In this document: positions 8,091-13,605 of the stretch, piece after piece
Position numbering within the stretch: position 1 is the first letter of the stretch
Layout: each line of letters opens with the position of its first letter
Assembly (NCBI GenBank): GCA_030612095.1
Contig: JAUWOO010000015.1
Span: forward strand, 1-18,938
DNA: 18,938 nucleotides
Origin: Thermoplasmatota archaeon
GTDB lineage: Archaea; Thermoplasmatota; E2; DHVEG-1
Direction of reading: 5' to 3'
Translations under genes and position numbers: made by a program
The notes under the pieces: generated by a model
What the model was told of the DNA's origin: nothing
What the model saw: the letters and a program-made list of their open reading frames with translations, nothing else
The model's database searches: none

Positions 8091-8495
8091 CTACTCTAAA
8101 ACCAATCGATTTTTTCCTCGCAGGTATATAACATGCAAAGATTCCGCTCTGAGTCTCTTTCTCAATTCACGATCATTAGTCAAAACAATCCCAGAAAGTT
8201 TCTTGGCCAAATGCATAACGGCGTTATCTCCCTTTTCATCTATATCGACTACATCATATCTTTTTACAAACTCTAAAGCGGGCTTTGCAATAAGTCTTTT
8301 TTTACCTTTTCCGTGCTTTGATAAAAATTCTAATTCTTTGATAATTGGTTTAGGAACAACCATATGATATTTTCCCAGTAACTGGGTTAACTCACCCTCT
8401 AAATCAATAGAAAATTCAAAAAGCATCATTGGGGCATTACTATCGAGAATTACTATTTTTTCTTCTCTATTTCTCCATATCCTATCAGATGCCAT
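8091..8495 (-). CDS. PIN-domain protein (archaeal Fcf1/VapC9-like), overlapping aIF2 gamma
   Basis: 134 residues with the four acidic residues of a PIN nuclease: D18 in IVILDSNAPM, E54 in PIIKELEFL, D90 in KGDNAVMHLA and D108 in VLTNDRELRKRL. These would bind Mg or Mn for RNA cleavage. It is the last gene of the eS6-aIF2 gamma unit, a neighbourhood where archaea often keep a PIN protein related to the ribosome-processing Fcf1/Utp24 group; no antitoxin-like gene is next to it. The ATG at 8495 lies 43 bases inside the end of aIF2 gamma, with AAGGA 11 bases before it. The usual family start would be near residue 13, where only ATA and GTA codons are available, so the exact start is uncertain. 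A translation-related RNA processing role is inferred from context. Confidence 0.8.
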   Translation of the reverse strand: MASDRIWRNREEKIVILDSNAPMMLFEFSIDLEGELTQLLGKYHMVVPKPIIKELEFLSKHGKGKKRLIAKPALEFVKRYDVVDIDEKGDNAVMHLAKKLSGIVLTNDRELRKRLRAESLHVIYLRGKNRLVLE

Positions 8496-9694
8496 CTACT
8501 GTCAATCCTTCTACTTATCGCAATTCTTTGTCCTTCTTCAGCACAAACAGGTAATTTTAATTTAACACCAATCTTTTCTCCATGAAATTCTGACACGATT
8601 CCAACTGTGGTGGCTGTGCCAATAGTAAGCATGAGTGGTTCATTTGTTTTTATTGGTTCAACATTTTTTTCTTCTATGGTTCCTACTACCCTCTTGAGTA
8701 AAGTTATAGATAAATTAAAACTTTCCAACGTCTCTGGTAGCTCTCCAGGTCTACCAATCACTCTACCTGCAAAAGAATCTGATTTTGTTCTAGCCGGGTC
8801 AAGACTTGTTCCGATAGCAATTAATCCTCCGGGTTTAGCCTCTTTTGCAGACTTACCGCCCGTAAATAAAGAATCAGCGGTTGTTCTGATCTCTTCCAAG
8901 GTTTTTTTACCCTCTGACTCAATTCTCCTGCCAGGAGCTATTTCAATCTCCTCACCTTTTTTCAGAACACCTTGAAGTAACGATCCGCCTATCACGCCTC
9001 CCCTCAATTCACCGGGCTTTGCCCCAGGTTTGTTAATATCAAAGCTTCTGGCTATATACATTAACGGGGGTTTGTTCAAATCTCTTTTAGGGGTAGGAAT
9101 ATGTTCCTCCATTGCCTTGATAAGTACCTCAATATTAATATCGTGGTGAGAACTCACGGGTATAATTGGCGCATTCTCTGCACAGGTGCCTTCGACAAAT
9201 TTCAGAATCTGCTCATAATTCTTTATAGCATTTTTTTCCGATACTAGATCTATTTTATTCTGTACGATAACAACATTTTTTATACCTGCTATATCAAGGG
9301 CGGTCAGATGTTCTCTAGTCTGAGGCTGAGGACATTGTTCATTTGCGGCAATAACAAGCACCGCACCATCCATAATAGCAGCGCCAGAAAGCATGATTGC
9401 CATAAGAGTCTCGTGACCGGGCGCATCAACAAAAGAAACAACACGCAATAACTCAGCAGTACCGCCACACGATGAACATTTCTTTGTAGTGCCATAACAT
9501 TGAGGATCATCGCAATTAGGACATTTATAAAATGCAGCATCAGCATAACCCAACTTTATAGATATGCCTCTCTTTAACTCCTCAGAGTGTTCATCAGTCC
9601 ATTTTCCAGTTAATCTCTGAGAAAGCGTTGTTTTTCCATGATCGACATGACCGATCATGCCTATGTTTATTTCAGGCTGACTTGGTAAACTCAT
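8453..9694 (-). CDS. eif2g: Translation initiation factor aIF2 subunit gamma
   Basis: The GTPase core of aIF2, which with the alpha and beta subunits carries initiator Met-tRNA to the small ribosomal subunit. 413 residues, the normal archaeal length. G1 is GHVDHGKT (15-22). The zinc knuckle is CPNCDDPQC to CSSC (C58, C61, C73, C76). G3 is DAPGH (90-94) and G4 NKID (146-149). Domains II and III follow, with the family blocks ARSFDINKPG, GGVIGGSLLQG and WHLIGYGEI at the end. The start ATG shares one base with the eS6 stop (TAATG), and GAGGAG precedes it, so translation is coupled to eS6. Its last 43 bases overlap the PIN gene. The beta subunit is encoded at 10780-11403 on the other strand. Confidence 0.97.
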   Translation of the reverse strand: MSLPSQPEINIGMIGHVDHGKTTLSQRLTGKWTDEHSEELKRGISIKLGYADAAFYKCPNCDDPQCYGTTKKCSSCGGTAELLRVVSFVDAPGHETLMAIMLSGAAIMDGAVLVIAANEQCPQPQTREHLTALDIAGIKNVVIVQNKIDLVSEKNAIKNYEQILKFVEGTCAENAPIIPVSSHHDINIEVLIKAMEEHIPTPKRDLNKPPLMYIARSFDINKPGAKPGELRGGVIGGSLLQGVLKKGEEIEIAPGRRIESEGKKTLEEIRTTADSLFTGGKSAKEAKPGGLIAIGTSLDPARTKSDSFAGRVIGRPGELPETLESFNLSITLLKRVVGTIEEKNVEPIKTNEPLMLTIGTATTVGIVSEFHGEKIGVKLKLPVCAEEGQRIAISRRIDSRWHLIGYGEIEKKK

Positions 9695-10110
9695 TATTGC
9701 TCCTCTTTTTTCTCACCCTCATCCTTCTTTTCTATGTTGATGAGTTTATCTATAGGCTTAGAGCTATGTTTAGTAACCTTCATATTTATTTGGACGATGT
9801 CCTGATTTACCGTGTTCCCCCTAATAGATTTTTTCTTCCTAAGGCCCTTTTCTTTTGGTTTAAATCCAGAACTTTTACTTAATAATAATCTTCTTCTGCT
9901 CATTCCTGGGAGGTCCCTTCTCATTGCAAATCCATTTTTATCAGTTCCGCCAGTAACCTGTAGCTTGTATCCAGGGAGTGATATGAAGATTCCATCTACT
10001 TCATCACCAATTTTTTTACCTATTAATGAGTTGGCATGATGCCCACTAACCTGCACCTGATGTGATTTACCGTTTTTCGTGTCATTTATTACTACCTTAA
10101 ACTCTACCAT
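9694..10110 (-). CDS. rps6e: Small ribosomal subunit protein eS6
   Basis: 138 residues; archaeal and eukaryotic ribosomal protein of the 30S subunit. It begins MVEFKVVINDTKNGKSHQVQ and contains the family signatures IGKKIGDEVDG, YKLQVTGGTDKNGFAMRRD and the basic GMSRRRLLLS, followed by RKKKSIRGNTV. The tail is lysine- and glutamate-rich. It is the first gene of the unit eS6, aIF2 gamma, PIN, an arrangement common in archaea. GGAGA lies a few bases before the ATG. It ends in a one-base overlap with the aIF2 gamma start. Confidence 0.97.
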   Translation of the reverse strand: MVEFKVVINDTKNGKSHQVQVSGHHANSLIGKKIGDEVDGIFISLPGYKLQVTGGTDKNGFAMRRDLPGMSRRRLLLSKSSGFKPKEKGLRKKKSIRGNTVNQDIVQINMKVTKHSSKPIDKLINIEKKDEGEKKEEQ

Positions 10111-10179
10111 GTCCGCTTCTCCTTAAACTGATCTTTTAACTTGATTTTTTCTGTAGTATCCTTTTGGGATAACAAGCCA

Positions 10180-10195
10180 ATATATTAATTTTACC
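10180..10195 (-). promoter_or_regulatory. Promoter of the eS6 - aIF2 gamma - PIN operon
   Basis: On the minus strand AATTAATATATTGG (about 10181-10194) is a TATA-like box preceded by purine-rich AAAGGTAAA as a possible BRE. Transcription would begin near 10160, leaving a leader of about 50 bases before ATG 10110. Confidence 0.45.
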
Positions 10196-10315
10196 TTTCT
10201 AATAATAATTCATATTGGATGTTATTGCCACATTATTTCTTGGCGAGTAACTCTTGAAAGTATATTAAATTATTTGTGAACTCGACTTTGCTTGTGAATT
10301 ACTTTCAAAACGTTT

Positions 10316-10411
10316 TTAGTCCTTTTTGGATTTACAGTTTTTCCAGTTAGATTCCAACACTAAATGCTCTGAAATCCTCCCACCATATCTTGATTTTTCT
10401 GTATCTGTCAC
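10316..10411 (-). CDS. Candidate 31-residue microprotein (GTG start), unrecognised
   Basis: On the minus strand a GTG at 10411 opens a 31-codon frame ending TAA at 10316. The peptide is charged and polar with an ordered look: KSRYGGRISEHLVLESNW, then NCKSKKD. A good BRE/TATA-like pair (AAAGAAAC then TTATATTTT, 10428-10443 on the minus strand) lies just upstream. The spacing (box centre to GTG about 21 bases) is short even for a leaderless transcript. No other gene explains the 440 bases between eS6 and 10552; apart from this frame and promoter elements I see only AT-rich sequence there. I do not recognise the protein, and the frame could be chance. Confidence 0.3.
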   Translation of the reverse strand: MTDTEKSRYGGRISEHLVLESNWKNCKSKKD

Positions 10412-10482
10412 CTTATTTCTTCTGCCTAAAATATAAGTTTCTTTTATCGATTGGCTAGTTTTTCAAAACACGCCGACTTCAA

Positions 10483-10502
10483 AATTTAAAAAGATATTTA
10501 AA
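10483..10502 (+). promoter_or_regulatory. Promoter of the 45-residue gene
   Basis: AATTTAAAAAGATATTTAAA contains two overlapping TATA-like boxes. Initiation about 25 bases downstream would give a short leader that includes GGGGGAG at 10541-10547, the ribosome site for ATG 10552. Confidence 0.5.
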
Positions 10503-10551
10503 GGTGCTATTGTTGGGTTAACGCTGAGTGTAGTAGTTGTGGGGGAGAAAA

Positions 10552-10689
10552 ATGTCAGAATATGTTTGGCACTGGACAAAGGGGAATAGCAAGATATTTA
10601 CTAGGAAAGTAGATGTTGCTGAAAAAGCAATGAGAGATGGATTGTCTGTAATCGGGTTAAAAGCAAAATCCAATATCATTAGATATTAG
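10552..10689 (+). CDS. Small basic protein, 45 residues, function unknown
   Basis: An ATG at 10552 with strong GGGGGAG 4 bases upstream and a TATA box 50-70 bases upstream opens a 45-codon frame ending TAG at 10687-10689. The peptide starts MSEYVWHWTKGNSKIFTRK, then has an amphipathic stretch VAEKAMRDGLSVIGLKAKS and ends NIIRY. It is lysine/arginine-rich with two tryptophans close together, has no cysteines and no signal or membrane segment, so it should be cytoplasmic. Promoter, ribosome site and amino-acid make-up all favour a real gene. It lies 90 bases upstream of aIF2 beta on the same strand and might be co-transcribed. I do not recognise the family and give no function. Confidence 0.65.
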   Translation: MSEYVWHWTKGNSKIFTRKVDVAEKAMRDGLSVIGLKAKSNIIRY

Positions 10690-10779
10690 ATAAGAACCTG
10701 CTTTTCTAAAATTCATCGTCGGTAAGGTATTTTTCCAACGGAAGTTTTTTAGACACCTATTTCATTGACCAGTTGTAAT

Positions 10780-11403
10780 ATGTCCGATTTAGATTACAGG
10801 AAGTTATTGAAAAAGGTTCAGGAAAATACTTCAACCAGGGAATTTGTTGAAGATCGTTTCAAGTTACCAAAGGCAGAAATATTCTACGAAGGAAACACAA
10901 CGTTTATAAAAAATTTCGACAAGATATCTGATGCAGTTAACCGCAATCCAGACCATGTCTTAAAGTTTCTTTTAGGGGGATTAGGCACTTCAGGCGAAAT
11001 CCTTAGCGGCAGAGTAGTATTTCAAGGTAAAATACCTGCCAAACAGATACAGGATAAACTGAAAGATTATATTGACACATACGTCATGTGTTCTGAATGC
11101 AATAGGCCTGATACACATCTTGTTAAACAAGGTAGGACTATTTTGGTTAGATGTGATGCATGTGGCGCCTTCCGTTCAGTGAAATCTCGTAGGAAGAAGA
11201 CGGTACAACAACCAGCTGAAACTCTGAAGGAGGGAATGACCTACGATTTGACAATAAAGGACATTGGCAGGAAGGGAGATGGTGTTGCATATTTTGACAA
11301 ATATATTGTTTATGTGCCTGGTGCAGTTAAAGGTTCTATGATTAAGGTAAAAATAGAAAAGATTTCAGGAACCGTAGCCTTTGGACATGCTGTGGCAGTC
11401 TAG
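10780..11403 (+). CDS. eif2b: Translation initiation factor aIF2 subunit beta fused to a C-terminal TRAM domain
   Basis: 207 residues from ATG 10780; a TTG at 10765 is in frame but adds five unlikely residues. The aIF2 beta part has DYRKLLKKVQE, the core KFLLGGLGTSGEI, GRVVFQGKIPAKQIQDKL, and a zinc ribbon with C104-x2-C107 and C125-x2-C128. After a basic linker (SRRKK) residues 148-207 form a TRAM domain: GMTYDLTIKDIGRKGDGVAY, YIVYVPGAVKG and the ending VAFGHAVAV. TRAM is an RNA-binding OB-like fold. The fused form (about 200 residues instead of 140) is known from a subset of euryarchaea. The protein joins aIF2 gamma in the initiation complex; TRAM probably adds RNA contacts. No clear ribosome site precedes the ATG. 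Confidence 0.95.
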   Translation: MSDLDYRKLLKKVQENTSTREFVEDRFKLPKAEIFYEGNTTFIKNFDKISDAVNRNPDHVLKFLLGGLGTSGEILSGRVVFQGKIPAKQIQDKLKDYIDTYVMCSECNRPDTHLVKQGRTILVRCDACGAFRSVKSRRKKTVQQPAETLKEGMTYDLTIKDIGRKGDGVAYFDKYIVYVPGAVKGSMIKVKIEKISGTVAFGHAVAV

Positions 11404-11419
11404 ATCAGAAATTAGCGAA

Positions 11420-11431
11420 AGATATTTAAAC
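11420..11431 (+). promoter_or_regulatory. Promoter of the cdrS-ftsZ unit
   Basis: GATATTTAAACC, preceded by the purine-rich GCGAAA (possible BRE), is a good archaeal TATA box just after the aIF2 beta stop. Initiation about 25 bases downstream falls near 11450, at the left edge of the foldable leader and about 105 bases before the cdrS ATG. Confidence 0.55.
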
Positions 11432-11451
11432 CGATTTGCGCATTCGTTTTT

Positions 11452-11530
11452 GTCAGACAAATGATGTCTTATGTCATTTGTTTGGTGCATATTTGACATG
11501 CTACAGGCATGCAAATGGTATCCGTCTGAC
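11452..11530 (+). promoter_or_regulatory. Foldable 5' leader of the CdrS-like gene: possible three-way junction or operator array
   Basis: Three paired elements nest here. The outer stem is GTCAGAC (11452-11458) with GTCTGAC (11524-11530). Hairpin A is AAATGA (11459-11464) with TCATTT (11474-11479), loop 9. Hairpin B is TTTG-a-CATGC (11492-11501) with GCATGCAAA (11507-11515), loop TACAG. Together they draw a three-way junction that starts near the predicted transcription start and ends 27 bases before the cdrS ATG. The same bases can be read as DNA: CAAAT-type half sites recur in both orientations near 11458, 11476, 11491, 11512 and 11534, with the perfect inverted repeat CAAATGA/TCATTTG. This could be an autoregulatory operator for a ribbon-helix-helix protein. 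I cannot tell which reading is right. Confidence 0.5.
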
Positions 11531-11557
11531 GTCTATTTGATGTATGTGAGGAGAGAT

Positions 11558-11785
11558 ATGGAAAATCATCGTATAACAATCCGAATTCCCCAGTATGATC
11601 TTCATTCGATAGATCTTTTTATTAGTGCTGGAGATTTCTCTTCTCGTTCTGAAGTCATTCGCCGTGCGGTTAACGAATTCGTTAAAGCATATGCTGATCA
11701 AGTCATTGAGAAGGTAGATAAGGCGAGGAAGATGCAGGACTTGGAATTTGCGGTTGAAACCATGGAACCGTACGTGCAAAAATAA
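11558..11785 (+). CDS. cdrS: CdrS-like ribbon-helix-helix regulator next to ftsZ
   Basis: 75 residues from ATG 11558, chosen because GAGGAGAG lies 2-10 bases upstream; the open frame extends further 5' only through the structured leader. The N-terminus RITIRIPQYDLHSIDLFI forms the DNA-contacting strand and first helix of a CopG/MetJ-type fold. AGDFSSRSEVIRRAVNEFV is the conserved turn and second helix, and a helical tail ends the protein. CdrS is known from Haloferax and Halobacterium as a short ribbon-helix-helix protein that controls ftsZ2 and cell division and is encoded beside it. Size, fold and position before ftsZ match, so I call it CdrS-like. The fold is firm; orthology is inferred. 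NikR is excluded because there is no metal-binding ACT domain. Confidence 0.8.
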   Translation: MENHRITIRIPQYDLHSIDLFISAGDFSSRSEVIRRAVNEFVKAYADQVIEKVDKARKMQDLEFAVETMEPYVQK

Positions 11786-11815
11786 CGCTTAAGACACTAT
11801 GGAGAGGGATGGGAT

Positions 11816-11852
11816 GCACCCTTTAGAAGGGCGCCTAGGGATGGGCGTCCTT
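11816..11852 (+). promoter_or_regulatory. Two mutually exclusive hairpins between cdrS and ftsZ
   Basis: GCACCCTT (11816-11823) can pair with AAGGGCGC (11827-11834; one A-C mismatch, loop TAG). The same right arm, as AAGGGCGCC (11827-11835), can pair with GGCGTCCTT (11844-11852; one G-U, loop 8). Only one hairpin can exist at a time. No T run follows, so neither looks like a plain terminator. The ftsZ ribosome site AGGAGG starts about 15 bases further on. Differential expression of ftsZ within the operon or RNA processing are possible roles. Confidence 0.5.
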
Positions 11853-11878
11853 CAAACTACCAGAGTAGGAGGAATGAT

Positions 11879-12994
11879 ATGGCAGGAAGTAGAGGTATGG
11901 GATCTTTAATTACAGATGCAATAGAAAATAAAGCAGAAGAAGAAAACAAATTGAAATTTGATGGAGAAGATATGTTTGGTACCCCGCGCATAACAATTGT
12001 TGGCTGTGGTGGTGCAGGTGGCAATACAATAACAAGATTGAATAAACTAGGTGTTAAAGGTGCTGGTACTATTGCCATTAACACTGATAGACAAGCTTTG
12101 GATTTAGTGGAAGCAGATCACAAGTTATTGATTGGGGGTAATCTCACACGTGGTCTTGGTGCAGGGGGTTTTCCTGAAGTAGCAGAACGAGCTGCTCGTG
12201 AATCAAGCCGAGAAATAGAAGAACTTATAAAAGGCTCTGATCTGGTATTTATTACCGCAGGTATGGGCGGAGGAACTGGTACTGGTTCCGCCCCGGTAGT
12301 GGCCGAGATTGCAAAGAAACACAATGCAGTGGTCACTTGTATGGTGTCAACCCCATTCAATGTCGAACGGGCAAGACTCATCAAAGCAGATGAAGGGCTT
12401 GACCATCTAAGAATAAAAGCGGATAGCACTGTTGTCCTTGACAACAATAGATTATTAGAATTTGTCCCTAACCTGCCTATCAACCAGGCATTTTCTGTTA
12501 TGGACCAGATGATAGCAGAAACCGTAAAAGGCCTTTCTGAGACTATTACCGTTCCATCGCTTATCAACCTAGATTATGCAGATATGAAATCCATTATGAA
12601 TTCAGGTGGTCTATCTGTCATGCTTTGGGGAGAAGCAGACGAAGATGCAGGAGTAGATGCCATTGTAAATGAGGCGCTTAATCATCCATTGTTAAATGTT
12701 GATTATACAGGGGCCAATGGGGCACTTGTCCACATAACAGGTGGGCCAAATATGAGCTTGAAATATGTACAGGATGTAGCAAAGTCGCTTACAGAGAATT
12801 TGGACTGTTACGCCAATGTTATACTTGGTGCAAGAGTATTACCTGAGTTTGAGGGGAAATGCAGAGTTATGGCAATAATGACTGGAGTGGAATCGCCTAA
12901 TTTGCTCGGTCCAAAAAGTTTTTCTTCAGCTCAAGAGCGTCCATTACAAAAGGCAATTACAAGCTCAAAGTGTGATATCGATTTTGTACGATAA
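11879..12994 (+). CDS. ftsZ: Cell division protein FtsZ
   Basis: 371 residues; tubulin-fold GTPase that forms the division ring at mid-cell. A short charged N-terminal extension of about 35 residues precedes ITIVGCGGAGGNTI. The tubulin signature GGGTGTG is at 130-136 and STPFNVERARLIKADEG follows. The T7 synergy loop is NLDYADMKSIMNSGG with N230, D232 and D235, and the C-terminal domain ends in CDIDFVR, a short terminal peptide likely to bind a membrane anchor or division partner. All catalytic residues are present. I start at ATG 11879, where AGGAGG sits 6 bases upstream; an overlapping ATG at 11873 is out of frame. It follows the CdrS-like gene by 93 bases containing two competing hairpins. 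That pairing suggests the FtsZ2 type, but I cannot settle FtsZ1 versus FtsZ2 by eye. Confidence 0.95.
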   Translation: MAGSRGMGSLITDAIENKAEEENKLKFDGEDMFGTPRITIVGCGGAGGNTITRLNKLGVKGAGTIAINTDRQALDLVEADHKLLIGGNLTRGLGAGGFPEVAERAARESSREIEELIKGSDLVFITAGMGGGTGTGSAPVVAEIAKKHNAVVTCMVSTPFNVERARLIKADEGLDHLRIKADSTVVLDNNRLLEFVPNLPINQAFSVMDQMIAETVKGLSETITVPSLINLDYADMKSIMNSGGLSVMLWGEADEDAGVDAIVNEALNHPLLNVDYTGANGALVHITGGPNMSLKYVQDVAKSLTENLDCYANVILGARVLPEFEGKCRVMAIMTGVESPNLLGPKSFSSAQERPLQKAITSSKCDIDFVR

Positions 12995-13018
12995 TCAACC
13001 AAAAGCAGTAGATTAATG

Positions 13019-13052
13019 TAGGATGTGTAAAAACATCCTATAACATTATTTT
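13019..13052 (+). terminator. Hairpin and T-rich terminator after ftsZ
   Basis: TAGGATGT (13019-13026) and ACATCCTA (13033-13040) form a perfect 8-bp stem with a 6-base loop, 24 bases after the ftsZ stop, followed by ATTATTTTTTA. It is the clearest terminator-like structure in the window. It also lies 32 bases before the AbrB-type gene, so it could act as its operator. Confidence 0.6.
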
Positions 13053-13071
13053 TTATGTACATATTTTCCAT

Positions 13072-13221
13072 ATGGAACGTAAACTTAGAGAGATTAACGG
13101 CAGCTATGTTATCGCTATTCCAAAGCAAGTATGTGACTTATACGGCTTTAAGCCAAATGATAAGTTTATCATAGAACCCATTAGTAATAGTGAACTAAGG
13201 TTGAGAAAACTTAATCCGTAA
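13072..13221 (+). CDS. AbrB/MazE-type swapped-hairpin DNA-binding protein, 49 residues
   Basis: A compact one-domain protein. MERKLREINGSYVIAIPKQ is the beta-strand pair of the SpoVT-AbrB fold with the typical I-P-K turn. GFKPNDKFIIEP matches the family's G-x-x-x-G/N-D-x-x-x-x, and LRLRKL is the last strand. Such proteins are transcription regulators or antitoxins that dimerise to bind DNA. No ribosome site is seen. ATTATTTTTTAT about 25 bases upstream could be a TATA box for a leaderless transcript. No toxin follows directly: the next genes begin 200 bases later with their own promoter, so it may be a stand-alone regulator or an orphan antitoxin. Confidence 0.75.
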   Translation: MERKLREINGSYVIAIPKQVCDLYGFKPNDKFIIEPISNSELRLRKLNP

Positions 13222-13336
13222 ATTGTGTTAAATAATGTCAATAGAAAATTTGTTCAAATCTTACGTCACTAAACGTTTAAAAAAGTAGATATGTTTATAT
13301 TTCAGTAAGCTATTATTTTGTTGTCTGTGTGAGGAG

Positions 13337-13399
13337 ATGCCCAGGGAGAGAGTAGGAATAACTGAAAAAACCTATTTTTCAGGAAACTTTTATAAATAA
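13337..13399 (+). other. Possible 20-codon leader ORF overlapping a hairpin
   Basis: ATG 13337 directly follows GTGAGGAG and opens a 20-codon frame (MPRERVGITEK, then TYFSGNFYK) ending at 13399. The frame contains a perfect inverted repeat, CTGAAAAA (13362-13369) and TTTTTCAG (13375-13382). A TATA-like GTTTATATTT lies near 13289-13298. The ribosome site touches the ATG, which is too close for good initiation. It ends just before the start of the 54-residue gene, so a leader peptide or attenuator is possible but not shown. Confidence 0.2.
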
Positions 13400-13427
13400 T
13401 GCGGTATATATATTAAGGAGGGAAAAA
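13389..13427 (+). promoter_or_regulatory. Promoter and ribosome site of the 54-residue/PIN gene pair
   Basis: TTTATAAAT (13389-13397) and TATATATATT (13405-13413) are TATA-like, and AAGGAGGG (13415-13422) is a near-perfect ribosome site 5 bases before ATG 13428. This is one of the strongest translation signals in the window. Confidence 0.5.
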
Positions 13428-13592
13428 ATGACTGATGAAGAACTAGAAAAATTGATTGGTCAACCGTATAGCAAGGAAAATGCACGGAAATTAATTTATG
13501 GCGGAAGAATTGATAGTAAAGGAATTATTGTCGATGTAATAACATCAAAAGAACGTAAGAAAAGATGCAAATCTTTTTTGTCATTCTTCTAG
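13428..13592 (+). CDS. Small protein of 54 residues, candidate antitoxin for the downstream PIN protein
   Basis: ATG 13428 with AAGGAGGG 5 bases upstream; stop TAG at 13590-13592. The sequence starts MTDEELEKLIGQPYSKENA, continues ARKLIYGGRIDSKGIIVDV and ends in a basic, aromatic tail (KERKKRCKSFLSFF). It has no recognisable ribbon-helix-helix, AbrB or Phd fold. An acidic amphipathic N-terminal helix and a beta-like middle are all I can infer. It sits 13 bases before the PIN gene, so the two are surely one operon, and a short protein just upstream of a PIN nuclease is the standard order for VapB-VapC pairs. The antitoxin role is inferred from position only. Confidence 0.7.
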   Translation: MTDEELEKLIGQPYSKENARKLIYGGRIDSKGIIVDVITSKERKKRCKSFLSFF

Positions 13593-13605
13593 CTAGAGGT
13601 ATTAT

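Noticed and set aside
11471..11557. Longer start for the CdrS-like gene
   Set aside because: The extra 29 residues come from the structured leader and have no ribosome site, while GAGGAGAG stands right before ATG 11558.
12118..12567. 149-codon frame antisense to ftsZ
   Set aside because: It lies wholly within the conserved GTPase part of ftsZ, and its sequence is the low-complexity shadow typical of such overlaps.
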